NCBI RefSeq assembly: GCF_003025595.1
Contig: NZ_PYMI01000001.1
Span: forward strand, 558,001-622,000
Origin: Photobacterium ganghwense
Lineage (GTDB): Bacteria; Pseudomonadota; Gammaproteobacteria; Enterobacterales; Vibrionaceae
Length of the DNA: 64,000 nucleotides
Direction: 5' to 3'
Below, piece after piece: positions 48,601-55,617 of this stretch (positions are counted from its first letter, which is position 1; every line of letters begins with the position of its first letter). The notes below the pieces were generated by a model. It was given only the letters and a program-made list of their open reading frames with translations. It did no database searches and had not been told where the DNA came from. The translations under genes and the position numbers were made by a program.

Positions 48601-48779
48601 TGCAGCGGTGTCGCGCCCGGATAGGCCGTGATCACCATGGCATCTTTGATGGTAAACGCCGGGTCTTCCAGACGCCCCAAACCAAAGAATGCCAGCGTAC
48701 CGCCAATCAGGAAGATCAGCGTCATCATCCAACTGATGACTTTATTGCGAATAAAATAGGCTGCAATATCCTGCTTCAT
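45678..48779 (-). CDS. RND efflux pump inner-membrane transporter (VexK/TriC-like)
   Basis: Proton-driven efflux permease of the resistance-nodulation-division family, 1033 residues with 12 transmembrane helices and two large periplasmic loops. Features: FIRNKVISWMMTLIFLIGG at the N terminus, AYPGATPLQVEEEVTYPLE, the TM4 motif LGMLVDNAIVVVEGILIG with its proton-relay Asp, and a TM10-12 region with LLGFLSLSGMLVKNGIVLLDQ. The VDNAIV variant and the two upstream adaptors fit the VexIJK/TriABC group rather than AcrB. It starts two bases after the second adaptor's stop. No outer-membrane channel gene is nearby, so TolC is the likely partner. Confidence 0.95.
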   Translation of the reverse strand: MKQDIAAYFIRNKVISWMMTLIFLIGGTLAFFGLGRLEDPAFTIKDAMVITAYPGATPLQVEEEVTYPLEKAIQQLSYVDEVNSVSSRGLSQITVTMKNKYGPNDLPQIWDELRRKVNDLKPSLPPGVHEPQVIDDFGDVYGILLAITGDGYSYKELNDYVDYLRREIELVDGVGKVSVSGIQQEQVFIEISMQRLSALGISPKTIYGTLETQNLVTSAGAVRIGSEYIRVHPTGEFQSVEELGDLIITDGGSKGLIYLRDVAEIKREFKEVPDNLLAYNGQQALNVGISFVDGVNVVEVGSRVQRRLQELREQQPIGINIGEVYSQPTEVDKSVSGFVVSLGQAVAIVIIVLLFFMGLRSGILIGLILLLTVLGTFVFMKWMAIDLQRISLGALVIALGMLVDNAIVVVEGILIGMQKGRTRMQAASDIVTQTKWPLLGATVIAVMAFAPIGLSQDSTGEYCRTLFTVLLVSLMLSWFTAISLTPFFGDLFFKSAKTGTGDEDVDPYAGKLFVWYKAFLEFCMRRAWMTVIALILMLGASLYGFTLLKQSFFPASTTPMFMVDVWMPEGTDIRATNAKLEELEGIIGKSDKVEYVSSSAGKGSQRFMLTYSPEKSYSSYGELIVRVKSFEDVVPVLSDLSKVLDENHPELEYKLKQIMLGPSSGAKIEARLVGPDPTVLRGLAKQVVDIMHADPGTSNIRHDWRERNKVIEPVFNESQARRYGITKKDVDDLLQMSFSGLTVGIYRDGTNLMPIVARLPENERVDVSTIEGMKIWSPVTQGYIPLQQVINGVNVRWEDPLIARKNRKRMMTVMADPNPLGDETAATVQTRIQPAIEALHFPPGYSLEWGGEYESSADAKASLFQTMPMGYLVMFLITIFLFNKVKEALIVWATVPLAVIGVTLGLLLLNTPFGFMALLGFLSLSGMLVKNGIVLLDQIEIEIASGKDKYEAVVDAAVSRVRPVCMAAITTILGMLPLLPDVFFKPMAVTIMFGLGFATVLTLIVVPVLYRLFHHVALPGSHGTAHDQTATAH

Positions 48780-48781
48780 AA

Positions 48782-49861
48782 TCAGCTCGCCTCCCCGTTC
48801 ACAATCCGGACTTCCTGCCCTTCGCGCAATTGATTAACGCCATCTACCACAATGACTTCACCTTCTTCTAAGCCGCTGAGCAAACGTACCCCTTGAGGCA
48901 CCACTTTATCCGTTGTCACTTGTCGTTTCGTCACCGTGTTATCGCTGTTTACTACCCACACAAATTTGTTGGCTTTATCCAGATCATCGCCGTCTTCATT
49001 AAAAATGGCTTCCATCGGGATCACAGGTTCACCCTGGCGATAGATTTTCAGCTTCTGGGCATCGGCTTTCACTTCGACCGGCATCCCGTCAAGAATGAAG
49101 CGATCAGAAGGCATCGGCATGGTCAGTGTCACCAGAAATGAGCCCAGCGTCGGGTCCGGCTCTGTGGTAAATTCCTTCAGCTTAGCCCGGTACAACGTGC
49201 CGTCCTGCAACACCACTTCCACGCCCGGCGCCGTCTCGCGTACCTCTACTGCAGTACTCTGGGAATAAATCATATCCGGAGCCTGAATAATGATGTCGAC
49301 CGCGTCAGCCAGATGCAGATTCATGATCATCTGCCCCGCCTGCACGTTTTCAAACTGCTCGACCGGGACCCGGGAAATCACACCGTCAAACGGGGCTTTC
49401 ATCTCAGTAAACGTCAGGCGCAGTCGCGCCAGATCCAGACGCGCTTTGGCAATATCGCGCTGAGCTTTGAGTTCATCGAACTGAGATTGCGGCAGATAGC
49501 CTTGCTTCACCAGCTTGGCCGAACGCCGGTACTGGCTGTCAGCCACATTGAATTTAGCCCGGGCATCATCAACTTCCAGCTGATAATCCGTCGGGTCCAG
49601 GCGCGCCAGTAACTGGCCTTTTTTCACTCTGTCACCAGCACGAACCAGAATCCGGCTCACTTCGCCGTTGACGCGAAAAGACAGGCTGGACTTGTCAGCC
49701 GCCGCGGCCACAGCAGGAAAGGTCATTTTAGAGGTCACATCGGCAATCTGCACTTTGGTCACATTGACCGGCGCCACGATGGTGCGAGGTTCAATTTCCG
49801 GCTTGTCACAGCCAGCCAGAGTCAGTGCTGCCAGCATCGCTAATGGCAATTTTTTCATCAT
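48782..49861 (-). CDS. Periplasmic adaptor lipoprotein of RND pump (second adaptor, VexJ/TriB-like)
   Basis: Membrane fusion protein linking the RND transporter to the outer-membrane channel. 359 residues from ATG 49861, with lipobox TLAGC (Cys18). HlyD-type order: beta-barrel start, LSFRVNGEVSRILVRAGDRVKKGQLLARLDP (lipoyl half), coiled-coil hairpin with YLPQSQFDELKAQRDIAKA, second lipoyl half LTFTEMKAPFDGVIS, beta-barrel and membrane-proximal domain ending GLEEGEVIVVDGVNQL. Its ATG overlaps the first adaptor's stop by one base (TGATG). Confidence 0.93.
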   Translation of the reverse strand: MMKKLPLAMLAALTLAGCDKPEIEPRTIVAPVNVTKVQIADVTSKMTFPAVAAAADKSSLSFRVNGEVSRILVRAGDRVKKGQLLARLDPTDYQLEVDDARAKFNVADSQYRRSAKLVKQGYLPQSQFDELKAQRDIAKARLDLARLRLTFTEMKAPFDGVISRVPVEQFENVQAGQMIMNLHLADAVDIIIQAPDMIYSQSTAVEVRETAPGVEVVLQDGTLYRAKLKEFTTEPDPTLGSFLVTLTMPMPSDRFILDGMPVEVKADAQKLKIYRQGEPVIPMEAIFNEDGDDLDKANKFVWVVNSDNTVTKRQVTTDKVVPQGVRLLSGLEEGEVIVVDGVNQLREGQEVRIVNGEAS

Positions 49862-50901
49862 CACAGCCCCCGCTCCTTGACCCATGCCCGAACTTTGTCA
49901 CCGTCTTTCAGTTCAGCCACCCCGGAGGTCGCGATCTGATCACCGTCATTAAGACCACCGATCACCCGATTGTGATCATCCAGCTGCACGGCCACTTTGC
50001 TGACGACACCGTCAGCGTCGACTTTCCAGACAAAATTCTGATCGCCTTCTTTCACGATAGCGCGTACCGGGATGGCACCGGCTGCCCCGCGCGGCAGTGC
50101 AATCCGGACATGCCCCGCCATACCCGGCAGCAGGTTATAACCTTCCGGACGCTCCATATAGAGGGTGACTTTGTAACTCGAGGTGTTATCGTCTGCCTCT
50201 GTGTCAATCTCTTTAAAATGCGCGCTGAATTGTTTATCAGAAATGGTATCGAAGTTGACCGTCGGCTTGGGATCGAAATCCCCCTGAGATTTAAAACGGG
50301 TCAGCAGCTGATCCGGCAACTGGAACGTGACATTGATTAGACCGGCGCTCTGAATGTGCATAACAGGTTGCTTCGCCGCAACATACTCGTAGTTTTCCAC
50401 CAGCGAGAGCGACAGCGTGCCATCATATGGCGCAGACAGTGTGGCGTATTTGAGGTTAGTTCTGGCTTTGTCCAGCTCGGCTTTGGCCTGATTCAGGTTC
50501 GCCTGTGAGCGGTCATAGTCCAGCTCAGAAACGGCATTGGTTTTCAGCAGCTCACGGTCACGGCGAAACTGCACCAGCGCCAGCTGATAATTGGCTTGTG
50601 CCTGAGCAACCAGGAGCTCAAGTTCGTCAGTTTTAAGATGCGCCAGCGCCTGACCCCGCCTGACCACCTCACCCGGATTCACATTCACTCTGTCCAACTG
50701 ACCCGATACACGGAAGGTCAACACGGCTTTATCACCGGCTTCAACCACTGCCGGGAATGTCCGATAGGTTTCGGCCTCCCCCACGGCAACAGATTGAAGC
50801 TTCACCGGCCGGGAATCCGGCTCCGGCACGGCTTCATCTTTATCACTGCACCCTTGTACCGCTAGCGCGAGAAGTGCTGTGGCGAAAAGAACACGTCCCA
50901 T
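49861..50901 (-). CDS. Periplasmic adaptor lipoprotein of RND pump (first adaptor, VexI/TriA-like)
   Basis: 346 residues with lipobox AVQGC (Cys18). Start 50901 is chosen for its GAGG site six bases upstream; an earlier in-frame start at 50946 would precede the signal peptide. The HlyD order is clear: VLTFRVSGQLDRVNVNPGEV, RRGQALAHLKTDELELL, a short coiled-coil hairpin, LKYATLSAPYDGTLS, then the barrel and VSKVAVQLDDHNRVIGGLNDGD. Two non-identical adaptors per RND transporter is the signature of the TriABC/VexIJK arrangement. A 9-bp inverted repeat lies just upstream (50955-50998). Confidence 0.93.
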   Translation of the reverse strand: MGRVLFATALLALAVQGCSDKDEAVPEPDSRPVKLQSVAVGEAETYRTFPAVVEAGDKAVLTFRVSGQLDRVNVNPGEVVRRGQALAHLKTDELELLVAQAQANYQLALVQFRRDRELLKTNAVSELDYDRSQANLNQAKAELDKARTNLKYATLSAPYDGTLSLSLVENYEYVAAKQPVMHIQSAGLINVTFQLPDQLLTRFKSQGDFDPKPTVNFDTISDKQFSAHFKEIDTEADDNTSSYKVTLYMERPEGYNLLPGMAGHVRIALPRGAAGAIPVRAIVKEGDQNFVWKVDADGVVSKVAVQLDDHNRVIGGLNDGDQIATSGVAELKDGDKVRAWVKERGL

Positions 50902-50954
50902 AATTTCCTCAGTGTTGTTTTTGTTGTTATGAATAGCCCGCAACAAACCTGGAA

Positions 50955-50998
50955 TGGACTATATGCCACTACCTGCGGCTCGTTATTACTATAGTCCA
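50955..50998. promoter_or_regulatory. Operator-like inverted repeat at the efflux operon promoter
   Basis: TGGACTATA (50955-50963) and TATAGTCCA (50990-50998) are perfect inverted 9-mers with a 26-base gap, 54-97 bases upstream of the first adaptor's start codon. Spacing and symmetry suit a dimeric regulator or a pair of half-sites. No regulator gene is adjacent. Confidence 0.5.
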
Positions 50999-51160
50999 CC
51001 CACTGCTTCATTTTTTTAACGGGGCACTAAAAACTGACAAAAAACAATTCATTAAACGAACCAGAAAGCATATCAAACCCCTGAGGCCGGCTCGATAAAC
51101 GAAGGGACGATTTCAAAAAAAATCAACAAATTAAAAATATCAAAAGAGCTCAAAAAACAA

Positions 51161-51183
51161 AAAGGAGCCGAGAAGGCTCCTTT
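51161..51183 (-). terminator. Terminator of the fumarase gene
   Basis: Nine-base-pair stem AAAGGAGCC / GGCTCCTTT, then TTTTGTTTTTTG on the minus strand. Confidence 0.88.
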
Positions 51184-51231
51184 CCACTCATTGCACTTAA
51201 GCAATTGATTCACATCTGATTTGACTAACGC

Positions 51232-52752
51232 TTAGGCGTTTTCCATCTCTGCGATTTTCACTTTCCAGGTATCCGGGCCCACTTGGTGCGCATTCACACC
51301 CTGCGAGTCGACCGCAACCGTGACCGGCATATCTTCGACTTCAAATTCGTAGATCGCTTCCATACCCAAGTCTTCAAATGCCACCACTCGCGCTTTCTTG
51401 ATTGCTTTAGAAACCAGGTACGCTGCGCCACCAACAGCCATCAGATAAACCGCTTTGTGGTTTTTGATCGATTCAACCGTTGCAGGACCACGCTCCGCTT
51501 TACCAATCATGCCCATGATGCCGGTTTTATCGAGCATCATGTCGGTAAATTTGTCCATACGCGTTGACGTTGTTGGGCCTGCAGGACCTACCGCTTCATC
51601 ACCCACAGCATCAACCGGGCCGACGTAGTAAATGAACTTACCTTTGAAGTCCACGCCTTCTGGCAGGCCTTCACCATTGTCCAGCATGGTTTGAATGCGT
51701 TTGTGCGCCGCGTCACGGCCAGTCAGAATTTTACCTGACAGCAGCAGCGTTTCACCGGTTTTCCACTCCTGCGCTTCTTCTGCTGTCACGGTATCCAGGT
51801 TTACGCGGCGAGTGTTTGCGCCCGCTTCCCAGGTGATTTGTGGCCAGTCTTCCAGTTTAGGTGGCTGAAGATCCGCAGGGCCACTGCCGTCCAGCGTAAA
51901 GTGAACGTGGCGGGTTGCCGCACAGTTCGGGATCAGACACACCGGCTTAGAAGCCGCGTGCGTAGGTGCCGTTTTAATCTTCACGTCAACCACAGTCGTC
52001 AGACCGCCCAGACCTTGCGCACCGATGCCCAGTTTGTTGACACGGTTGAAGATATCCAGACGCAATTCTTCTTCGGCGTTTTGCGGACCGCGCTCGATCA
52101 GTTCCTGAATATCGATGTGTTCCATCAGAGATTCTTTTGCCAGTACGGCCGCTTTTTCCGCCGTACCACCGATGCCAATACCCAGCATGCCCGGTGGACA
52201 CCAGCCTGCGCCCATTGTTGGCAACGTTTTTTCTACCCATTCGGCGATATCGTCAGATGGGTTCAGCATCACCATTTTGGTTTTGTTTTCACTACCGCCG
52301 CCCTTGGCCGCGATCTGAATTTCCACTTTGTCGCCCGGTACCATATTGATGTGTACCACGGCTGGGGTATTGTCTTTGGTGTTGATACGTTTACCAGCCG
52401 GGTCCATCAGTACCGATGCACGCAGCGGGTTGTCCGGGTTGGTGTAAGCCTGGCGAACACCTTCGTCAACCATTTGCTGAACCGTCATATCGGTTGAATC
52501 CCACTGGACTCCCATACCGATATTCACGAAACAGGTCACAATGCCCGTATCCTGACAGATAGGACGGTGGCCTTCTGCAGACATGCGGGAGTTAATCAGA
52601 ATCTGGGCAATCGCATCTTTCGCGGCCTGACTTTCTTCACGGTGGTAGGCTTGTTCTAGGGCTTGGACAAAATCCAGAGGATGATAGTAAGAGATGTATT
52701 GCAGCGCATCAGCCACACTGCTGATCACATCTTGTTTGCGAATGACGGTCAT
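51232..52752 (-). CDS. fumA: Class I fumarate hydratase
   Basis: Iron-sulfur fumarase of the tricarboxylic acid cycle (fumarate + water to malate); oxygen-sensitive [4Fe-4S] cluster. 506 residues. The three cluster cysteines are those in RPICQDTGIVTCF (first Cys, about 65), KPVCLIPNCAATRH (second or third, about 275-285) with CAATRHVHFTLDGSGP; the substrate segments IGIGGTAEKAAVLAKESL and VGPAGPTTSTRMDKF are present. ATG with GAGGCAATT upstream. Monocistronic and divergent from pabB. Confidence 0.95.
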   Translation of the reverse strand: MTVIRKQDVISSVADALQYISYYHPLDFVQALEQAYHREESQAAKDAIAQILINSRMSAEGHRPICQDTGIVTCFVNIGMGVQWDSTDMTVQQMVDEGVRQAYTNPDNPLRASVLMDPAGKRINTKDNTPAVVHINMVPGDKVEIQIAAKGGGSENKTKMVMLNPSDDIAEWVEKTLPTMGAGWCPPGMLGIGIGGTAEKAAVLAKESLMEHIDIQELIERGPQNAEEELRLDIFNRVNKLGIGAQGLGGLTTVVDVKIKTAPTHAASKPVCLIPNCAATRHVHFTLDGSGPADLQPPKLEDWPQITWEAGANTRRVNLDTVTAEEAQEWKTGETLLLSGKILTGRDAAHKRIQTMLDNGEGLPEGVDFKGKFIYYVGPVDAVGDEAVGPAGPTTSTRMDKFTDMMLDKTGIMGMIGKAERGPATVESIKNHKAVYLMAVGGAAYLVSKAIKKARVVAFEDLGMEAIYEFEVEDMPVTVAVDSQGVNAHQVGPDTWKVKIAEMENA

Positions 52753-53040
52753 AATTGCCTCGTTGATTATTATCGTTCCATGGCGCCCGGTTTAATGCTT
52801 CCAATGTAGGGAGTGATACACATTATCCGCGCCTGCCCGTAGGGTATGTGGCAGACGAATACGGTGATCACGCGGCCATGTTCCACATGGCTGAAGTTCT
52901 GTTCACATTGCCGTTTCCGTTCCGGAAAAAATAATGCTACTGGGATCGTCCTTGGGCGTCGTAATAAATTCTGCGTTTATGATACTCTTGCGGACAATTT
53001 CGCGCTATGCGCCAATCGTACACCTGTCACAAAAAAGAAA

Positions 53041-54465
53041 ATGATTTGTAAATCACACCCAGAACTGAGCATTGAACTGCTCGACTACCACAAGGACGCG
53101 ACATTAGCGTGGTTTGAACCGTTTGCGGGACAGCCGTGGGCTATGATATTACGCTCTGCGGCCTCAGATCATCCGGATAATCGTTTTGACATTTTAGTTG
53201 CTGATCCTTTAGCCACTTTAGAGACCCGAGGCGATGAAACCCGAATCATTTACCGCAACGGCGACGAGGAAATCAGCCCTGATGATCCGTTTGCGCTGAT
53301 TGAGCGCACCCAGTCAGCCCTACTGCCAGCTATTACCCCGATAAAAGATGTGCCTTTTTCAGGCGGCGCTGTCGGTTTTTTTGCCTACGATCTGGGCCGC
53401 CGGGTTGAACGCATTCCTGCGCTGGCAAAGCAAGATCTGGCTACTGCCGACATGGCAGTCGGCATCTATGACTGGGCACTGATTGCGGATCACCAGACCC
53501 GCCGTTTATACCTGATCAGCCCGGAGGGCAGCGACCGCCGGAACTGGTTAACACAGCAGCGCAGTGCTACGCCCCAAACGGTAGTTGATACAGTTGAAGC
53601 ACAAAAAAACCAACAAACCACCACCTTCCGCTTAACATCTGACTGGCAGGCGAACATGACGGTGGAAGAATATTGTAACAAATTCCACCAGGTGCAGGAT
53701 TACCTGCGTGCCGGCGACTGCTATCAGATTAATCTGGCACAGCGTTTCAGTGCGCAATACACCGGCAGCGAATGGCAGGCATACCAACAGTTGGAAACCT
53801 GCAACGGGGCACCGTTTTCTGGCTTTATCCGAACCGGTGACAGCGCCATTTTGTCGGTTTCGCCGGAGCGTTTCCTACAGCACCGTGACGGAGTGATCGA
53901 GACTAAGCCAATCAAAGGCACCCGACCGCGATCCACGGATGCGAAGCAAGATGCGGCGCTGGCCGAGGACTTACGCACGACCGAGAAAGATCGCTCTGAA
54001 AACCTGATGATTGTCGATTTGCTGCGCAATGATATCGGGCGGGTGGCAAAACCGGGCACTGTGCGAGTGCCAAAACTGTTTGATGTCGAGAGCTTCCCGG
54101 CGGTCCATCACCTGGTGAGTACTGTTGTGGGTGAACTGTCGAGCGACTATTCGCCGACAGATTTGCTCCGAGCGTGCTTCCCCGGCGGTTCCATTACCGG
54201 CGCACCAAAAATCCGGGCGATGGCAATCATTGAGGAACTGGAACCGCATCGTCGCAGTGTTTATTGCGGCAGTATCGGCTACATCAGCCGCTGCGGCCAG
54301 ATGGATACCAGCATCACCATTCGTACGCTGATTGCCCATGAGGGTCAGATTCACGCCTGGGCCGGCGGCGGTCTGGTAGCTGACAGCCAGGCAGAGAGCG
54401 AGTATCAGGAGACACTGGATAAACTGAGTCGTATCCTGCCGATTCTTCAGAATCCGGAACGTTAA
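53041..54465 (+). CDS. pabB: Aminodeoxychorismate synthase component I
   Basis: Converts chorismate plus ammonia (from PabA) to 4-amino-4-deoxychorismate for folate synthesis. 474 residues from ATG 53041; the long upstream open frame lacks family similarity. GGAVGFFAYDLGRRVERIP, LRAGDCYQINLAQRFSAQY, the chorismate-binding SVSPERFLQ, IKGTRPRS, ENLMIVDLLRNDIGRVAKPGTV, CFPGGSITGAPKIRAM, and RCGQMDTSITIRTL give a full active site. Divergent from fumA across 288 bp and followed by its own terminator. Confidence 0.97.
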   Translation: MICKSHPELSIELLDYHKDATLAWFEPFAGQPWAMILRSAASDHPDNRFDILVADPLATLETRGDETRIIYRNGDEEISPDDPFALIERTQSALLPAITPIKDVPFSGGAVGFFAYDLGRRVERIPALAKQDLATADMAVGIYDWALIADHQTRRLYLISPEGSDRRNWLTQQRSATPQTVVDTVEAQKNQQTTTFRLTSDWQANMTVEEYCNKFHQVQDYLRAGDCYQINLAQRFSAQYTGSEWQAYQQLETCNGAPFSGFIRTGDSAILSVSPERFLQHRDGVIETKPIKGTRPRSTDAKQDAALAEDLRTTEKDRSENLMIVDLLRNDIGRVAKPGTVRVPKLFDVESFPAVHHLVSTVVGELSSDYSPTDLLRACFPGGSITGAPKIRAMAIIEELEPHRRSVYCGSIGYISRCGQMDTSITIRTLIAHEGQIHAWAGGGLVADSQAESEYQETLDKLSRILPILQNPER

Positions 54466-54500
54466 CGCTCCGTTCTGCGGATGACTTGAGGTTTTTGATA

Positions 54501-54525
54501 AACGCCGGAGCTTGTCTCCGGCGTT
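54501..54525 (+). terminator. Terminator of pabB
   Basis: Ten-base-pair stem AACGCCGGAG / CTCCGGCGTT, loop CTTGT, then ATTTTTAT. Confidence 0.92.
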
Positions 54526-54553
54526 ATTTTTATCCGGTCAATTATCCCGTCTG

Positions 54554-54581
54554 CATTGACCCATTTTCATTGACCCGTTTA
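54554..54581. repeat. 14-bp direct repeat (CATTGACCC...)
   Basis: CATTGACCCATTTT (54554-54567) followed directly by CATTGACCCGTTTA (54568-54581). The period is two times seven bases, like other arrays in this window. Confidence 0.7.
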
Positions 54582-54664
54582 CCCACGGATTCAATTCCTT
54601 TAGCCTAATCGCCGCCCCCACAGGCGTTCCGTCTCGCTGACCACCCACCGATACCGACACCAAT

Positions 54665-54701
54665 ACCAAACTCCAACCGTTGCTAACGTGCCGAGTTTGG
54701 T
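54665..54701. promoter_or_regulatory. 9-bp inverted repeat overlapping the nudL promoter
   Basis: ACCAAACTC (54665-54673) and GAGTTTGGT (54693-54701) are perfect inverted copies that flank and overlap the -35/-10 region. The ACCAAAC/GTTTGGT halves also flank the region upstream of the DUF4382 lipoprotein (5873-5906). Confidence 0.5.
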
Positions 54702-54707
54702 TATACT
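54680..54707 (+). promoter_or_regulatory. Candidate sigma-70 promoter of nudL
   Basis: TTGCTA (54680-54685), 16-base spacer, TATACT (54702-54707), about 120 bases before the start codon. Confidence 0.5.
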
Positions 54708-54828
54708 GGCGATCAGCAAGTCTCCTGCAAGGAATGCAGGGCACTGGCCTGATATGGCCCATAAATGTCATTTCAGATGTTTTATCAACATCTATAGTTA
54801 ATATCAGGCACACAACCACGGACGGCCT

Positions 54829-55428
54829 ATGAACAACCCGAGTCACATCGTTACCCGCTTTATGCTGGCCCCACCTGCACACTATGATTCCACTCATAGC
54901 GTCCGTGTACGTTCACATCTCAAGCCATCCCTGCGACTTAAACAGGCTGCGGTTCTAATTCCGCTGGTTCCTCGCCCTGAAGGCTTCAACGTGGTTTTCA
55001 CCAGCCGTGCAAAACACCTGAAACATCATCCGGGTCAGGTATCTTTTCCTGGTGGGCGAAAAGAGCCTCAAGATGTTGATTTGATTGATACTGCCATCAG
55101 AGAAACCTACGAAGAGACTGGAATTTTATGCACCCGTGATAATATTATCGGGCATTTGCCGGCCTTACCGACAATCAGCGGCTACATGGTTACGCCCTAT
55201 CTCGGACTGGTTTCGCCTCACTACAGGCCAGAACTGGATTTCAACGAGGTTGAAGAATTGTTCGAAGCGCCGCTGGACTATGTATTAAACCCAATGAATA
55301 TGCGCACTCAGAAAGTCTCTATTCAGGGTAAAGGCCATAATATTTATTCAGTCCCTTACCAAAAATATGCAATTTGGGGTGCGACCGCCCAAATGCTCAA
55401 AGTCCTCTCTAAACAGCTCTGGTATTAG
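54829..55428 (+). CDS. nudL: Nudix hydrolase, CoA pyrophosphatase NudL type
   Basis: Hydrolyses CoA or its derivatives to phosphopantetheine and 3',5'-ADP, judged from the family. 199 residues. The NudL signature upstream of the box (LKHHPGQVSFPGGRKEP) and the Nudix box with RETYEETGI (about 82-100) are intact, giving the metal-binding EExxE arrangement. The C-terminal region reads YSVPYQKYAIWGATAQML. ATG with GGCCT upstream, a weak site. Conserved between pabB and sdaC in vibrios. Confidence 0.93.
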   Translation: MNNPSHIVTRFMLAPPAHYDSTHSVRVRSHLKPSLRLKQAAVLIPLVPRPEGFNVVFTSRAKHLKHHPGQVSFPGGRKEPQDVDLIDTAIRETYEETGILCTRDNIIGHLPALPTISGYMVTPYLGLVSPHYRPELDFNEVEELFEAPLDYVLNPMNMRTQKVSIQGKGHNIYSVPYQKYAIWGATAQMLKVLSKQLWY

Positions 55429-55477
55429 CATAAATTATCCGTCGGATAACTACTGATTATATCACCCTCTCTCCTTG

Positions 55478-55493
55478 CGTGATCAAGATCACC
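55478..55493. promoter_or_regulatory. CRP (cAMP receptor protein) binding site upstream of sdaC
   Basis: CGTGATCAAGATCACC has a perfect 14-bp core palindrome GTGATC-AA-GATCAC type match, close to the consensus TGTGA-N6-TCACA. It is centred about 132 bases before the sdaC start, so serine uptake is likely catabolite controlled. Confidence 0.75.
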
Positions 55494-55617
55494 ATTAATT
55501 GTATTGCAATTGCGGTCCGTTACATAACGAGATCTCGATCAATGTTTTCCTGCAATAAATAGCGAAAATGCGCGCCGTTCCTAATTTCCGTTCCGTAATT
55601 AACTTGGATAGATAATC

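Larger units (their letters stand above)
54466..54828. other. 363-bp intergenic region between pabB and nudL
   Basis: Contains the pabB terminator, a 14-bp direct repeat (54554-54581), a promoter with overlapping 9-bp inverted repeat (54665-54707) and a CCTGC/GCAGG hairpin at about 54723-54739. No gene supported. Confidence 0.55.

Noticed and set aside
52753..53040. Upstream extension of pabB to 52846
   Set aside because: The extra 65 residues are not family-like and cross the fumA/pabB divergent promoter region.
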